Of a DNA stretch of 64,000 nt, positions 33,630-42,623 are shown in pieces. Every line of letters starts with the position of its first letter. Within the stretch, counting starts at the first letter, position 1. The stretch is from an uncultured Lachnospiraceae bacterium. GTDB lineage: Bacteria; Bacillota; Clostridia; Lachnospirales; Lachnospiraceae. A program made the translations under genes and the position numbers. The DNA is taken from positions 1-64,000 of the forward strand of contig CAMUXE010000002.1 in assembly GCA_947164605.1 (NCBI GenBank), written 5' to 3'. The notes beneath the pieces are model-generated. The model was not told the origin of the DNA. It saw only the letters and a program-made list of their open reading frames with translations, and did no database searches.

Positions 33630-33653
33630 CCTGCCCTTAGAGGCAGGTCTTTC
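33630..33653 (+). terminator. Hairpin/attenuator before isomerase gene
   Basis: CCTGCC at 33630-33635 pairs with GGCAGG at 33642-33647, then TCTTT and the ribosome site AAAGGAGG. The layout copies that seen before rfbA; the short T tract suggests partial termination. Confidence 0.45.
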
Positions 33654-33669
33654 AAAAGGAGGAATTATC

Positions 33670-35193
33670 ATGATTTTACCTGAGGTGAAAATTGGACTTG
33701 TTGCAGTTTCAAGGGATTGCTTCCCTGAGGAACTTGCGGTAAATCGAAGAATGGCTGTAATTCAAGCATATGAGCAAAATTATGGCAATGATGGCGAGAT
33801 TTACGAGTGCCCTATTTGCATAGTTGAGAGTGAAATTCATATGCGACAGGCTATAGAAGATCTTGAAAAAGCAGGCTGTAATGCACTTTGCGTATATCTT
33901 GGAAATTTCGGACCTGAGATTTCAGAGACAATGCTTGCTGCAAACTTTAAGGGCCCAAAGATGTTTATGGCCGCAAGTGAAGAGTCTTGCCAAGATGGTG
34001 GACTTGTTCAGGGAAGAGGAGATGCCTACTGTGGTATGCTCAATGCCAGCTACAATCTCAATCTTCGAGGTGTGAAGGCTTATATACCTGAAAATCCAGT
34101 TGGAGATCCTAAAGAGTGTGCTAAGATGCTTCATGATTTCCTTCCTATAGCAAGAGCCCTTGTGGGAGTGAGCCAGCTTAAGATTATTAGCTTTGGTCCA
34201 AGACCAAACAACTTTCTTGCTTGCAATGCGCCAGTTTGGCAGCTTTATCAGTTGGGCATTGAAATCGAGGAAAATTCAGAACTTGATCTTTTTGAAGCAT
34301 ATAATAAGCATGAGCACGATTCCAGGATAGAGCAGGTAGCTTCGGATATGGCTCAGGAGCTAGGCAGTGGAAATAATAAACCTGAAATCTTAAATAAGCT
34401 TGCCCAGTATGAGATAACCCTTCTTGACTGGGTTGAGGCTCATAAGGGAGATAAAAAGTATGTGGCAATCGCCGGCAAATGCTGGCCTGCATTCCAAACT
34501 CAGTTTGGTTTTGTGCCTTGTTATGTAAACTCAAGACTTACAGCAATGGGAATACCGGTTTCGTGCGAGGTAGATATATATGGTGCTCTCAGTGAGTTTA
34601 TAGGACAGGCAGTCAGCTCAGATATTGTGACTCTTCTTGATATAAACAACACAGTACCTAAGGATATGTTTGACAGCAAGATTGACGGCATCTATAGCTA
34701 TAAAGATGTGTGGGATGGCGATAAGGAAAAGGCCTATAAGGCCACAGATGTCTTCATGGGCTTCCATTGTGGAAATACAGCATCGTGCAAACTAAAAAAG
34801 CCACAGATGAAGAATCAGATGATTATGGCCAGAGCCCTTCCTGAGGAGGTCACATATGGAACCCTTGAGGGCGATATTGTGCCAGGCAAGATAACATTCT
34901 TCAGACTTCAGTCTACAGCCGATGCTAAGCTTACAGCCTATATTGCAAACGGTGAGGTCCTTCCATGTGACACTATGTCCTTTGGCTCAATCGGTATCTT
35001 TGCAATACCTCAGATGGCTAGATTTTACAGATACTATCTGATTCAGAAGAACTTCCCTCACCACGGGGCTGTTGCTTTTGGACATCACGGTAAGGCCCTT
35101 TTTGAAGTCTTTAAGTTGCTTGGAGTAGAAGAAATTGGTTTTAACAGGCCTGAAAATATGCTCTATGCAGATGAGAATCCATTTAAGTTTTAA
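33670..35193 (+). CDS. L-fucose isomerase-like sugar isomerase
   Basis: A cytosolic aldose-ketose isomerase of about 507 residues in the fucose/arabinose isomerase superfamily. The start is the ATG at 33670 with AAGGAGG seven bases upstream; the frame is open further 5' but lacks a site. Candidate metal ligands are the Glu in SCEVDIYG, the Asp in TLLDINN and the His in MGFHCGNTASC. With xylulokinase directly downstream, the pair would turn an aldopentose or deoxyhexose into a phosphorylated ketose. L-fucose, D-arabinose or a related sugar is possible. No aldolase, transporter or regulator gene is adjacent. Confidence 0.78.
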   Translation: MILPEVKIGLVAVSRDCFPEELAVNRRMAVIQAYEQNYGNDGEIYECPICIVESEIHMRQAIEDLEKAGCNALCVYLGNFGPEISETMLAANFKGPKMFMAASEESCQDGGLVQGRGDAYCGMLNASYNLNLRGVKAYIPENPVGDPKECAKMLHDFLPIARALVGVSQLKIISFGPRPNNFLACNAPVWQLYQLGIEIEENSELDLFEAYNKHEHDSRIEQVASDMAQELGSGNNKPEILNKLAQYEITLLDWVEAHKGDKKYVAIAGKCWPAFQTQFGFVPCYVNSRLTAMGIPVSCEVDIYGALSEFIGQAVSSDIVTLLDINNTVPKDMFDSKIDGIYSYKDVWDGDKEKAYKATDVFMGFHCGNTASCKLKKPQMKNQMIMARALPEEVTYGTLEGDIVPGKITFFRLQSTADAKLTAYIANGEVLPCDTMSFGSIGIFAIPQMARFYRYYLIQKNFPHHGAVAFGHHGKALFEVFKLLGVEEIGFNRPENMLYADENPFKF

Positions 35194-35225
35194 CAATTTA
35201 ATCTGATTATAAATCGAGGCGAAAT

Positions 35226-36701
35226 ATGAACTATATTGGTGTTGATTTAGGAACTTCAGCTCTCAAGCTTTTACTTGTAGATGAGCATGGAGGAAAAATA
35301 AAAGAATTAAGCAGGGAATATCCTATATATTTCCCTCACAGTGGCTGGTCAGAGCAAAATCCAAAGGATTGGCTTGATGCAGTGATTTCAGGCTTGAAAG
35401 AAATGCTTGAGGATCAGGATCCTGCTACAATAGGTGCTATCAGCTTTGCTGGGCAAATGCATGGTTTAGTCATACTTGATGATAAGGACCAGGTCATCAG
35501 GCCTGCAATACTATGGAATGACGGCAGATGTGAGGACGAGTGTCAGAGACTGAATGAAGGTTTAGGACTCGATGCCCTTATAGACAATACGGGAAATATA
35601 GCATTTGCCGGATTTACAGCTCCTAAGTTGCTCTGGCTAAGAGAGCATGAGAGAGAAAACTATGACAGAATAAGCAAGGTCATGCTTCCGAAGGATTATC
35701 TTGTGTATACCTTGTCTGGGGTTCATGCAACAGATGTGTCAGATGCTTCAGGCATGCTCCTTTTTGATGTCAAAAATAGGAAGTGGTCAGAAACTATGCT
35801 TGAGATAGTGGGGCTGAAAGAAGAGCAGATGGCCAAGGTATATGAGAGCTACCAGTCTGTGGGCTATGTCAAAAAGACTATTTCAGATATGACAGGCCTG
35901 TCTACTTCAACAAAGGTTGTGGTTGGAGCTGGAGACAATGCAGCGGCGGCAGTTGGAACTGGTGTTGTCAGGGAGGGAGATATGAATCTTTCTCTTGGCA
36001 CAAGCGGAACTCTCTTTATAGCCAGTGACAATTACCTTAGAGACTCTAGTGGGGCCATGCACAGCTTCTGTCATGCAAACGGCAAGAACCATCTTATGGG
36101 CTGCATTTTGTCAGCTGCATCGTGCAATAAGTGGTGGATGGACAAGATTCTTGAGACAAGTGATTATGGGGCTGAACAGGCTAGGATTGCTGATGAGCAC
36201 TTGGCTGACAATAAGGTCTTCTTTTTGCCATATCTGATGGGCGAGCGCACCCCTCACAATGATACTGATGCAAGAGCTGCATTTCTTGGAATGTCTATGG
36301 ATACAACAAGAGAAGAGATGACCCTTGCAGTATTGGAAGGAGTTGCATTTGCCCTGAGAGATTGCTTGGAGTTGGCAAAAAAAGACGGGGCTAGTCCTAC
36401 AAGCTCCATGATTAGCGGTGGCGGGGTCAAAAGTGAGCTCTGGCTGAAAATCGTGGCCAATGTTTTGCATATGAAGCTCACAGTGCCAGAAATCTCTGAG
36501 GGACCATCCTTGGGAGCTGCAATTCTGGCCGCTGTGGGCAATAAGGAATATAGAAGCGTTGAGGAAGCTGCTAAAAAAATTGTCGGCGTGAGCAGGACGA
36601 TTGAACCAGATCCTGAGCTTGAGGCTAAGTATGATGAGAAATATAAGGTCTATAAGGCCATATATCCGGCTTTGAAGGATCTTTACAAGTCTATGAAATA
36701 A
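35226..36701 (+). CDS. xylB: Xylulokinase
   Basis: FGGY-family carbohydrate kinase of 491 residues, phosphorylating D-xylulose to xylulose 5-phosphate for the pentose phosphate or phosphoketolase route. The N-terminal phosphate motif (GVDLGTSALK) is followed by the XylB-typical GQMHGLVILD, RPAILWNDGR and later LSLGTSGT and GERTPHNDTDARAAF; the ATP-site block SGGGVKSELW is near residue 398. GAGG precedes the ATG. It lies 32 bases after the isomerase gene and forms a two-gene sugar module with it. Confidence 0.9.
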   Translation: MNYIGVDLGTSALKLLLVDEHGGKIKELSREYPIYFPHSGWSEQNPKDWLDAVISGLKEMLEDQDPATIGAISFAGQMHGLVILDDKDQVIRPAILWNDGRCEDECQRLNEGLGLDALIDNTGNIAFAGFTAPKLLWLREHERENYDRISKVMLPKDYLVYTLSGVHATDVSDASGMLLFDVKNRKWSETMLEIVGLKEEQMAKVYESYQSVGYVKKTISDMTGLSTSTKVVVGAGDNAAAAVGTGVVREGDMNLSLGTSGTLFIASDNYLRDSSGAMHSFCHANGKNHLMGCILSAASCNKWWMDKILETSDYGAEQARIADEHLADNKVFFLPYLMGERTPHNDTDARAAFLGMSMDTTREEMTLAVLEGVAFALRDCLELAKKDGASPTSSMISGGGVKSELWLKIVANVLHMKLTVPEISEGPSLGAAILAAVGNKEYRSVEEAAKKIVGVSRTIEPDPELEAKYDEKYKVYKAIYPALKDLYKSMK

Positions 36702-36755
36702 AGATATAAATAGACAAGCAGATAAATAGATAAATTAAGAAAAGAAGGTATGAAA

Positions 36756-37811
36756 ATGAAAGCATGGGAGAAAAATGTAAGAAAGGTTGAACCTTATGTC
36801 CCAGGTGAACAGCCAAAAATAGATGGTATTATCAAACTCAATACCAATGAGAATCCATATCCACCAAGTGAGAAGGTAATGGAGGCCTTGAAGGCACTTG
36901 AAAATGATAAGATGCGTCTCTATCCTGATCCAGAAGCTGTAGAACTTCGCGATGAGATTGCAAAGAAGTACGGCACAAAGAGGGAGAATGTTTTTGTGGG
37001 TGTCGGCTCAGATGATGTAATATCTATGTGCTATATGACTTTCTTTAACTCAGACAAGCCAATCCTCTTCCCAAATATATCTTATTCATTCTATCCGGTT
37101 TGGGCTGATGTACACAAGGTTCCATACAAGGAAGTTGAGGTTGGACCTAACTTTGAGATTATAGTGGACACATTCAAGCAGGAGAATGGTGGAATTATCT
37201 TCCCTAATCCAAATGCTCCAACTGGTCTTAGCTTGGGCCTTGATGCTATAGAACAGATAGTTGCCTCTAATCAGGATTCGGTTGTTATCGTGGATGAGGC
37301 TTATGTTGATTTTGGCACAGAGTCTGCCTTAAAGCTTGTAGACAAGTATGACAACCTCCTCGTTGTTCAGACTTACTCTAAGTCAAGATCACTTGCTGGT
37401 ATGAGAATAGGCTTTGCTATCGGTAATGTAGCCCTTATCAATGCTCTTAACGATGTTAAGTTCAGCTTTAACTCTTACACAATGAACTACACTTCAATCA
37501 AGCTTGGCGTGGCAGTTATGGATGATTGGGACTATTTTGAAGAGACCAGAAAAAAGATTATTGCAACTCGTGAGCGCTCAAAGGAAGAGTTGACAAAACT
37601 TGGCTTTACTTTCCCAGATTCTAAGGCTAACTTTATCTTTGCCAGCCACAAGACAGTAAAGGCAGAATATATATTTGACGAGCTCAAGAAGAGAAAGATT
37701 TATGTAAGATACTTTAAGAAGCCACTTATAGACTCTTATTTAAGAATTACAATTGGCACAGATGAGGCTATGGATAAGCTTTTTGAGGCATTAAGAGAAA
37801 TAGTTGCCTGA
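36756..37811 (+). CDS. hisC: Histidinol-phosphate aminotransferase
   Basis: Fold-type I PLP enzyme of about 351 residues that transaminates imidazole-acetol phosphate in histidine biosynthesis. It contains LNTNENPYPPS at the N-terminus, NPNAPTG (substrate/PLP site), VDEAYVDF and the Schiff-base Lys in TYSKSRSLAGMRIGF. The second ATG at 36756 has AAGG seven bases upstream, whereas ATG 36750 is too close. Other his genes are not in the window, so a broader aromatic transaminase role is possible. The queH frame starts near its end. Confidence 0.88.
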   Translation: MKAWEKNVRKVEPYVPGEQPKIDGIIKLNTNENPYPPSEKVMEALKALENDKMRLYPDPEAVELRDEIAKKYGTKRENVFVGVGSDDVISMCYMTFFNSDKPILFPNISYSFYPVWADVHKVPYKEVEVGPNFEIIVDTFKQENGGIIFPNPNAPTGLSLGLDAIEQIVASNQDSVVIVDEAYVDFGTESALKLVDKYDNLLVVQTYSKSRSLAGMRIGFAIGNVALINALNDVKFSFNSYTMNYTSIKLGVAVMDDWDYFEETRKKIIATRERSKEELTKLGFTFPDSKANFIFASHKTVKAEYIFDELKKRKIYVRYFKKPLIDSYLRITIGTDEAMDKLFEALREIVA

Positions 37812-37845
37812 TTGCCAAGATTTATATGATTTTAAGTGTGATATT

Positions 37846-38469
37846 ATGATTCCGTTTGAACAGCGCAATTTTCACAAGGAATTGCTAAAAGAATTGGATA
37901 TAATCGCAAAGGAAGAAGGGGCACATGTGCTTCTTCATTCTTGTTGTGCGCCTTGCTCGACTGTCTGCATAGAGCTCCTCTCCCAGTATATGCCAGTGAC
38001 TGTCTTTTACTATAATCCAAACATAGATGACGAGGCAGAATACAGGAAGAGAGTTGAGGAGGAGATTAGATTTATCAAGGAATTCCCGACAAAACACAAG
38101 GTGGATTTTATTGAGGGCAAGCACGATGTCGAGAGCTTTTACAGGATTGCCGCGGGCAGGGAAGACTGTAAGGAGGGTGGCCAGAGGTGCTTTTTGTGTT
38201 ACAGGCTAAGACTAGAAGAGACAGCTAAGGTGGCTCAAAGTCTTAAGATTCCTTACTTTGCAACAACTCTCACTCTGAGCCCTATGAAGAAAAGCTTTGT
38301 TTTAAACAAGATTGGCCTGGCTCTTGAGCGCTTTTATGATGTCAAGTATCTGTGCTCAGATTTCAAGAAGGCAGGTGGCTTTAAGAGGTCGCTAGAATTG
38401 AGTGAGCAGTACTGCCTCTATCGCCAGAATTTCTGTGGCTGTAAATATTCAAAAACTAATGAAAATTAA
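37846..38469 (+). CDS. queH: Epoxyqueuosine reductase QueH
   Basis: About 207 residues of the QueH (DUF208) family, which reduces epoxyqueuosine to queuosine in tRNA as a non-orthologous alternative to QueG. The metal and cluster cysteines are visible: HSCCAPCST near residues 31-39, CKEGGQRCFLCYRLRL in the middle and QNFCGCKYS at the C-terminus. The ATG at 37846 gives the usual family start but lacks a clear ribosome site. A TTG at 37804 overlapping hisC is the alternative. Confidence 0.9.
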   Translation: MIPFEQRNFHKELLKELDIIAKEEGAHVLLHSCCAPCSTVCIELLSQYMPVTVFYYNPNIDDEAEYRKRVEEEIRFIKEFPTKHKVDFIEGKHDVESFYRIAAGREDCKEGGQRCFLCYRLRLEETAKVAQSLKIPYFATTLTLSPMKKSFVLNKIGLALERFYDVKYLCSDFKKAGGFKRSLELSEQYCLYRQNFCGCKYSKTNEN

Positions 38470-38476
38470 AACATTC

Positions 38477-38508
38477 TTTATAATTTAGATAGGATAGTAT
38501 GCTATAAT
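38477..38508 (+). promoter_or_regulatory. Putative promoter, extended -10
   Basis: TGcTATAAT with the box at 38503-38508. The -35 region (TTTATA at 38477) is weak and at unusual spacing. It would drive the LiaF-like gene 108 bases downstream. The leader contains short AAAGCTAGG duplications near 38580-38600. Confidence 0.45.
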
Positions 38509-38616
38509 ATCCTTATAAATGGGCTTGTAATACGGATTTGGGTATTAAAAGCAATGTGAATTTGAAGGCAAAAAGTAAGGAAAGCTAGGAAAGCTAGGAA
38601 AGTGAGGAAGAAAAAT

Positions 38617-39348
38617 ATGAGTAAAAAAGGTGGATTATTAAAGGCAATAGTTGGCGTGGCAGCACTTGCCACAGCAGCTAAGGTTGGTTACGATAAGTAC
38701 AAGAAAACAAAGGAAGACTATGTAAGGGAAGAAGAAGACAGTATCGATGCTGAAATCAAGAAGTACAATGCTATCTTCGAGAAGAAGGTTATTGAGGTTG
38801 AGGATGAGGAGTTTACTGGCTGTGAGATGAAGGCTGTAGGCGCAAGAACTGTTCTTGATTTAGGCCTTGCTGTTTTTGAGAAGGATGTATATATCAGTCT
38901 TGAGGCTATCAACAGCTTAGTTTCTATCATAATCCCAGAGGGCGTAAATGTTGCATGTGACATCTCAAGAACTGTATGCCGTGTTAAGAACCTCGTTGAG
39001 AATAATGAGGAAGATGGAACTCACACAGTTTACATAATCGGTAAGGCTACAGGAAGCAATATTGAGATTCTTCCAGTAAATTTCTATATCGATGACGATG
39101 ATGATTTTGAGGATGAGGAAACATTTGTCTCTAACTATAAGTCAGACAGCGAAGATAAGGAAGCTGAACTCGCTTCTGAAGCTGCTGAAGTTGCTGCTTC
39201 TGCTTCAAAAACTGCTTCAGATTCAAAAACTGCCTCAGAGTCTGTTTCAGAGTCTGTTTCAGAGTCTGTTTCAGAGTCTGCTTCTGCTTCAGAGCCAGCT
39301 GCAAAGGATTCACTTGATTCTTTCCCATTTGGCACAGAAGAGGAATAA
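38617..39348 (+). CDS. LiaF-like protein with Ser-rich tail
   Basis: About 243 residues from the ATG at 38617 (AGGAAG six bases upstream). A short hydrophobic helix near residues 8-22 precedes a charged stretch and then a beta-rich domain (about 65-155). The domain's LDLGLAVFEKDVYISLEAINSLVSIIIPEG pattern resembles the C-terminal domain of LiaF/YvqF-type proteins of cell-wall stress signalling. An acidic segment (DDDDDFEDEE) and a Ser/Ala/Glu-rich tail with SESV repeats follow. Without the four helices of real LiaF, its role is uncertain. The stop codon falls within a 13-base tandem array. Confidence 0.6.
   Translation: MSKKGGLLKAIVGVAALATAAKVGYDKYKKTKEDYVREEEDSIDAEIKKYNAIFEKKVIEVEDEEFTGCEMKAVGARTVLDLGLAVFEKDVYISLEAINSLVSIIIPEGVNVACDISRTVCRVKNLVENNEEDGTHTVYIIGKATGSNIEILPVNFYIDDDDDFEDEETFVSNYKSDSEDKEAELASEAAEVAASASKTASDSKTASESVSESVSESVSESASASEPAAKDSLDSFPFGTEEE
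39229..39294 (+). repeat. 12-base in-frame repeat in Ser-rich tail
   Basis: TCTGTTTCAGAG is repeated exactly at 39241, 39253 and 39265, with degenerate copies on both sides. It encodes SVSE units in the tail of the LiaF-like protein. The reverse strand is also open here, a side effect of the repeat. Confidence 0.85.
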
Positions 39349-39388
39349 GTACAGATAATAAGTACAGAAAATAAGTACAGAAAATAAG
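39344..39388 (+). repeat. 13-base tandem array over a stop codon
   Basis: AATAAGTACAGAW occurs at 39344, 39357 and 39370 with a partial fourth copy. The first copy contains the TAA stop of the LiaF-like gene; further TAA triplets fall in all three frames. Confidence 0.85.
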
Positions 39389-39452
39389 ACCTTTAGGACT
39401 TTAATTTCTTTTATAATTAATCAAATTAGTTATCTTAATGTCTTAAATAGAC

Positions 39453-39481
39453 TTGACAGAGGTCTTTGTCTGTGTTAATTT
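39453..39481 (+). promoter_or_regulatory. trp operon promoter
   Basis: TTGACA at 39453-39458 and TAATTT at 39476-39481 with a TG one base upstream, 17-base spacing. Transcription would begin near 39488, at the start of the T-box leader. Confidence 0.6.
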
Positions 39482-39487
39482 ATGGTA

Positions 39488-39768
39488 CATAATATTTAAA
39501 GTCGACGAACAAGAGAGTAGCATTAAAGTTGAGTCACAGAGAGCTGGGTATGGTGGAAACCGGTACAAGATTTTATTGTGAATGGGCTTGGGAGATGCAA
39601 GAGCAAAAGCAGCAGGTCTGTGAGTAGCCTTTGACGTGTCCTCACGTTACAGGGGAAGGATATTATTTAGTATCTGAGATGAGTTTGGAAACTTTTGTTT
39701 TCAAAGAAAAAAGGGTGGCACCACGATTATTCGTCCCTGACAGGAATTATCCTGTCAGGGGCTTTTTT
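39488..39768 (+). ncRNA. Tryptophan T-box riboswitch
   Basis: A leader that binds uncharged tRNA(Trp) and then permits read-through into the trp operon. The T-box core AGGGTGGCACCACG lies at 39712-39725. Upstream is a Stem I region with the AG-bulge/distal-loop-like sequence (39535-39570). Candidate Trp specifier codons TGG are at 39583-39585 and 39589-39591. The terminator CCCTGACAGG/CCTGTCAGGG (39735-39760) is followed by Ts. A T-box before trpE fits Clostridia, where B. subtilis-type TRAP control is absent. Confidence 0.9.
39735..39768 (+). terminator. T-box terminator hairpin
   Basis: Perfect 10-base stem with arms at 39735-39744 and 39751-39760, loop AATTAT, then GC and a T run to 39768. 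It competes with the antiterminator formed with the T-box sequence. Confidence 0.9.
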
Positions 39769-39817
39769 ATTATAATCCGGTCCCTTTGCTCAGAAGTAAT
39801 TGCAAGGAGGATGGATT

Positions 39818-41260
39818 ATGCAGACAGAAAGCAAGAAAAAAAGAATTCTTAAGGCTTACAAAAAGACAGTGAGCATCGTAAATGAGCAGGCAATTGAGCT
39901 CTATCAGAATTTAGGTCAGGACCATATAGGTTTCCTCATGGAGTCTACAGACAAGGAAAATGGAAAGTACACTTTCATGGGAGTTGACCCAGAAGAAATT
40001 ATTCAATCAGACAAAAATTCCCTAGTAATTAAGGATTTAAATGGCAAGCTCATAAGAAGGATTGAGGGTAATCCTCTTGAGGCTCTCAAAAACTACTACG
40101 ATGAGTTCGAAATCAGAAAAGAAGACAGCGAGTTAGAATTTGCCGGAGGCTTGGTTGGAAGCCTGGGATACGACTTTATCAAGTATTCAGAGAAACTTCC
40201 AGATGAAAATCCTGATAAGATTGGCATTGAGACTATACAGCTTATGCTTGCAAGCAGATTTATCGCTATAGATCACGAGGCAGAGACTATCACAGCTATT
40301 GTTCTTGATGAGGATAGCGAAGAGGGCAAGAGAAGAGCCCTTAAAAAGGCCAATGAGCTCATTGATGCGGCAAGAAGCAATAAGAGCCAGGGCTTGGCTG
40401 ATGATAAGAAGGACTTTGTCAAGGACGGCAAGATCATCGAGAAGACAGACAGTCTTGAGCAGTACTCAAAAAAGGTTGAAAAGATTAAGGAGTATATCAA
40501 GGAGGGACATATCTTCCAGACAGTTCTCTCTCAGAGATGGACTATAAGCACTAAGAGAAGTGGATTTGAGCTTTATCAGGAGCTAAGAAGACTTAACCCA
40601 TCGCCTTATCTTTACTATTATAATTTTGGGGATTTTGAGATTATCGGTTCTTCACCAGAGATGGTAGTAAAGGTTTCTGAGTCTAAGGCTTATACATGTC
40701 CTATCGCAGGAACTAGACGAAGAGGACATGATGAAGCTGAGGATTTAAGACTTGAAGAAGAGCTTATGGCAGATGAGAAGGAGAGAGCTGAGCATGTAAT
40801 GCTGGTGGATCTCGCGAGAAATGATATGGGTAGAATCTCAAAGATTGGCACTGTCAAGGTTACTGATTTTATGAAGATTCAGAGATACTCACATGTAATG
40901 CATATAGTATCCCTGGTTGAAGGTAGAAAAAGGGAGAATGCTCATCCATGGGATATTCTTTCTACTTTCCTTCCTGCGGGAACACTTTCAGGAGCTCCAA
41001 AAATCAGGGCTATGGAAATTATAGATGAGCTTGAAGAGGTTAAGAGAGGCCTTTACGGCGGTGCTACCGGCTACATGGCATTTGACGGAAATATGAATTT
41101 CTGCATTACAATTAGAACCATGATTAAGAAGGGCGAGAATGTTTATCTTCAGGCAGGTGCTGGAATAGTTATGGATTCAAAGCCTGAACTTGAGTACAAG
41201 GAATGCTGCAATAAGGTTATGGCTCTTGCTAAGACTTTGGTAGAGGAGGAAAACTTATGA
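39818..41260 (+). CDS. trpE: Anthranilate synthase component I
   Basis: TrpE of about 480 residues, making anthranilate from chorismate with ammonia from TrpG. The C-terminal chorismate-binding domain shows [20 protein letters not shown] and the hallmark [22 protein letters not shown] region. The N-terminal part carries a LLES-like feedback segment ([16 protein letters not shown]). The start is the ATG at 39818 with AAGGAGG seven bases upstream. It overlaps trpG by four bases (ATGA). Confidence 0.95.
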   Translation: MQTESKKKRILKAYKKTVSIVNEQAIELYQNLGQDHIGFLMESTDKENGKYTFMGVDPEEIIQSDKNSLVIKDLNGKLIRRIEGNPLEALKNYYDEFEIRKEDSELEFAGGLVGSLGYDFIKYSEKLPDENPDKIGIETIQLMLASRFIAIDHEAETITAIVLDEDSEEGKRRALKKANELIDAARSNKSQGLADDKKDFVKDGKIIEKTDSLEQYSKKVEKIKEYIKEGHIFQTVLSQRWTISTKRSGFELYQELRRLNPSPYLYYYNFGDFEIIGSSPEMVVKVSESKAYTCPIAGTRRRGHDEAEDLRLEEELMADEKERAEHVMLVDLARNDMGRISKIGTVKVTDFMKIQRYSHVMHIVSLVEGRKRENAHPWDILSTFLPAGTLSGAPKIRAMEIIDELEEVKRGLYGGATGYMAFDGNMNFCITIRTMIKKGENVYLQAGAGIVMDSKPELEYKECCNKVMALAKTLVEEENL

Positions 41261-41826
41261 TTTTACTTATAGATAATTATGACTCATTTACATACAACCT
41301 TTACCAGTTTATAGGTACTTTTAACAGCGATATCAAGGTTGTCAGAAACGATGAGATAAGCCTTGATGAGATAGATGCGCTTGATCCTGAAAAGATAGTC
41401 ATTTCTCCAGGCCCTAAGAGCCCTTCAGAAGCTGGAATTTGCATGGATGTAATTAAGAAGTATCTTGATAAGAAACCTATCCTTGGAATATGCCTGGGAC
41501 ATCAGTGCATAGGACAGGCTTTGGGCGCTACAGTCTCACATGCAAAGACTATATGCCATGGAAAGCAGTCTCTTATAAGTCATGATAAAGATGGGGTTTT
41601 TACGGGAATTGACAGTCCGGTTAAGGTTGCAAGATATCACTCCCTAGCCATCATAGAGGACACTTTGCCTGATTGCCTTAAGGTCATCGCAAGAACTGAT
41701 GACGGCGAGATTATGGCGGTCAGACATAAGGATTATCCAGTGGTTGGACTTCAGTTCCATCCGGAATCAATCTATACAGACCATGGCAAGAGAATGATCG
41801 AGAATTTTGTCAATGGTCTTATATAG
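41257..41826 (+). CDS. trpG: Anthranilate synthase component II
   Basis: Class I glutamine amidotransferase of 189 residues supplying ammonia to TrpE. The catalytic triad is visible: Cys in GICLGHQCIGQ, and His and Glu in LQFHPESI. It starts IDNYDSFTYNL, as is typical for TrpG/PabA. Its length shows no fusion to TrpD, in contrast to some bacteria. It may also serve PabB. The start overlaps trpE. Confidence 0.95.
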   Translation: MILLIDNYDSFTYNLYQFIGTFNSDIKVVRNDEISLDEIDALDPEKIVISPGPKSPSEAGICMDVIKKYLDKKPILGICLGHQCIGQALGATVSHAKTICHGKQSLISHDKDGVFTGIDSPVKVARYHSLAIIEDTLPDCLKVIARTDDGEIMAVRHKDYPVVGLQFHPESIYTDHGKRMIENFVNGLI

Positions 41827-41837
41827 TAGGAGGACTT

Positions 41838-42623
41838 ATGATTTTAGACGTTATTGTTGAAGATAAGAAAAAAAGGCTGATTGAGGATAAGGCTCGCGTA
41901 AGTGAGGCTGATATGAAGAAGGCAGCACTTGAGTGCGATAGAGTTTCTATCAGCTTTGAGGCTGCTCTGTCAAAGCCGGGTTTGTCCATCATCGGAGAAT
42001 TTAAGAAAGCTTCTCCAAGTCGTGGAAATATGGATGTCAAGGTTGACCTTGATGAGAGAATCAGCCAGTACAATGAGGCGGTTGATGCTATATCTTGCCT
42101 TACTGAGCAGGATCACTTTTTTGGAAGTGTTGATTATCTTAAGAAAATTAGAGAGAATTCTAACTTACCTATCATACGCAAGGATTTTGTAATAGACGAG
42201 TATCAGATATATGAGGCTAAGCTTATAGGTGCTGATGCAATCCTTCTTATAGCTGCAATTCTTGATGATGAGACTTTTAAAAAGTTTTATGATCTGGCTT
42301 ACAGTTTAGGACTTGATGTCCTCTGTGAGGTTCACGATGAGGAAGAGTTGAGCAGAGTCCTCAATCTTGATTGTAAGATTATTGGAATAAACAACAGAAA
42401 TCTCAAGGATTTCACAATTTCTCTTGATACAACTATAAGACTTGCGGCTTTAATTCCTGCAGGTCATATCATAGTTACTGAGTCAGGAGTGCTCACTGAT
42501 GACGATATCAGAGTGCTTAAGGCCAGTAAGGCTGATGCCTTACTTATAGGTCAGGCTTTGATGGAGGCGGAAAATCCATGTCAGAAGGCTAAGGGTCTTA
42601 AAGAGGTCTATGATGGACGATAA
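41838..42623 (+). CDS. trpC: Indole-3-glycerol-phosphate synthase
   Basis: TIM-barrel enzyme of 261 residues that ring-closes CdRP to indole-glycerol phosphate. Diagnostic elements are IGEFKKASPSRG (catalytic Lys), SCLTEQDHFFGS, IIRKDFVIDEYQI, GINNRNLKDF and ESGVLTDDD. AGGAGG precedes the ATG. It follows trpG directly, with no trpD between, and its end overlaps trpF. Confidence 0.95.
   Translation: MILDVIVEDKKKRLIEDKARVSEADMKKAALECDRVSISFEAALSKPGLSIIGEFKKASPSRGNMDVKVDLDERISQYNEAVDAISCLTEQDHFFGSVDYLKKIRENSNLPIIRKDFVIDEYQIYEAKLIGADAILLIAAILDDETFKKFYDLAYSLGLDVLCEVHDEEELSRVLNLDCKIIGINNRNLKDFTISLDTTIRLAALIPAGHIIVTESGVLTDDDIRVLKASKADALLIGQALMEAENPCQKAKGLKEVYDGR

Noticed and set aside
39131..39335. 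Open frames on the minus strand opposite the LiaF-like gene
   Set aside because: They are caused by the 12-base Ser-coding repeat, have no ribosome site and mirror the repeat.
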